Shown piece after piece: positions 40,843 through 40,980 of a DNA stretch of 40,980 nt. A program made the translations under genes and the position numbers. The notes beneath the pieces were generated by a model, which saw nothing but the letters and a program-made list of their open reading frames with translations, did no database searches and was not told the origin of the DNA. Location of the stretch: positions 1 to 40,980 of the forward strand of contig JAGAQA010000037.1 of assembly GCA_017622995.1 (NCBI GenBank), read 5' to 3'. This DNA is from Oscillospiraceae bacterium. GTDB taxonomy: Bacteria; Bacillota; Clostridia; Oscillospirales; Oscillospiraceae. The first letter of the stretch is position 1. Each line of letters begins with the position of its first letter.

Positions 40843-40980
40843 GGAAGCTCTGAATCAGTCGGCAAGCGCTGACAGCGAGAGATTTTGATTTGACAGAAGG
40901 TTTGGAAAACAGAGGAATACTGTATGTATTTCCTGTTTTTCAAACTGCACTGTCAGAGCAAAAGATCCGCTGCTCAGCCG
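40843..40980. other. Structured non-coding tail (possible element end)
   Basis: After csoR there is no gene to the end of the window. GCTCTGA (40847-40853) pairs with TCAGAGC (40953-40959). Inside, TGACAG (40891-40896) pairs with CTGTCA (40950-40955) and the flanking TTTGG-AAAACAG and CTGTTTTTCAAAC are imperfect complements. This could be an insertion sequence end, an extended repeat or a leader RNA. The window stops too soon to tell. Confidence 0.35.

Noticed and set aside
3735-40859. 13-base repeat GGGAAGCTCTGAA near 3736 and near 40843
   Set aside because: Repeats of this length arise by chance in a window of this size, and the flanks do not match. It is not evidence for copies of one insertion sequence.

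Overview
The window looks like the chromosome of a spore-forming gut Firmicute, most likely an Oscillospiraceae/Clostridia member. The reasons are moderately high GC, AGGAGG-type ribosome binding sites, TTGACA/TATAAT promoters with 17-base spacers, a SigK-type sporulation sigma factor, and typical clostridial families (YkvI, TIGR01212 radical SAM, DUF4867, CsoR). The species is an inference.

Region 1 (1-7492) is the notable part. A sigK-like mother-cell sigma factor gene on the + strand is cut into at least three pieces. The 5' piece lies upstream of the window. A large serine recombinase gene (1-1800) ends exactly at a junction where the sigma frame resumes, at the Asn-Glu codons where skin elements interrupt sigK in other spore formers. 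The middle piece (1796-2102) is open throughout. It is then broken inside the region 4.2 helix-turn-helix by a second element of about 5.34 kb (2096-7438). The last 16 codons lie at 7442-7492. Joining across the second element at a GT dinucleotide restores the conserved sigma C terminus in frame. Its two ends reconstruct a near-perfect dyad attP (24 of 27 positions). This element carries its own serine recombinase, a 47-residue ORF, an HELGH metallopeptidase, a tyrosine recombinase beside a tRNA-Leu-like core, a SWIM zinc-finger protein and a MntA/HepT toxin-antitoxin pair.

Region 2 (7500-20100) is chromosomal housekeeping and envelope genes. It holds a DUF362 ferredoxin-type protein, a YkvI-like transporter with an ATP-grasp ligase, a MATE exporter, a polytopic glycosyltransferase-like protein, a repeat lipoprotein, an Ig/S-layer-like secreted protein, a glycerophosphodiesterase, an MFS transporter and a radical SAM protein.

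Region 3 (20300-30100) holds a lipid kinase, a Nudix hydrolase, an unknown 118-residue protein, a TauE/SafE exporter, a ROK glucokinase, an internally duplicated beta-helix lipoprotein, a block packed with hairpins (25877-26130), the TrkA/TrkH potassium system, tRNA-Asp and two small unknown proteins.

Region 4 (30200-39535) is a sugar cassette. A ChvE-MmsA-MmsB type ABC importer is transcribed leftward, and an AraC regulator is divergent from it. The AraC gene is followed by an FGGY kinase, a DUF4867 protein and a fucose/arabinose isomerase-family enzyme. The likely flow is uptake, isomerisation and phosphorylation of a monosaccharide whose identity the sequence does not fix. The window ends with cutC and a csoR repressor gene under a promoter overlapped by two dyad operators, followed by an unexplained structured tail.
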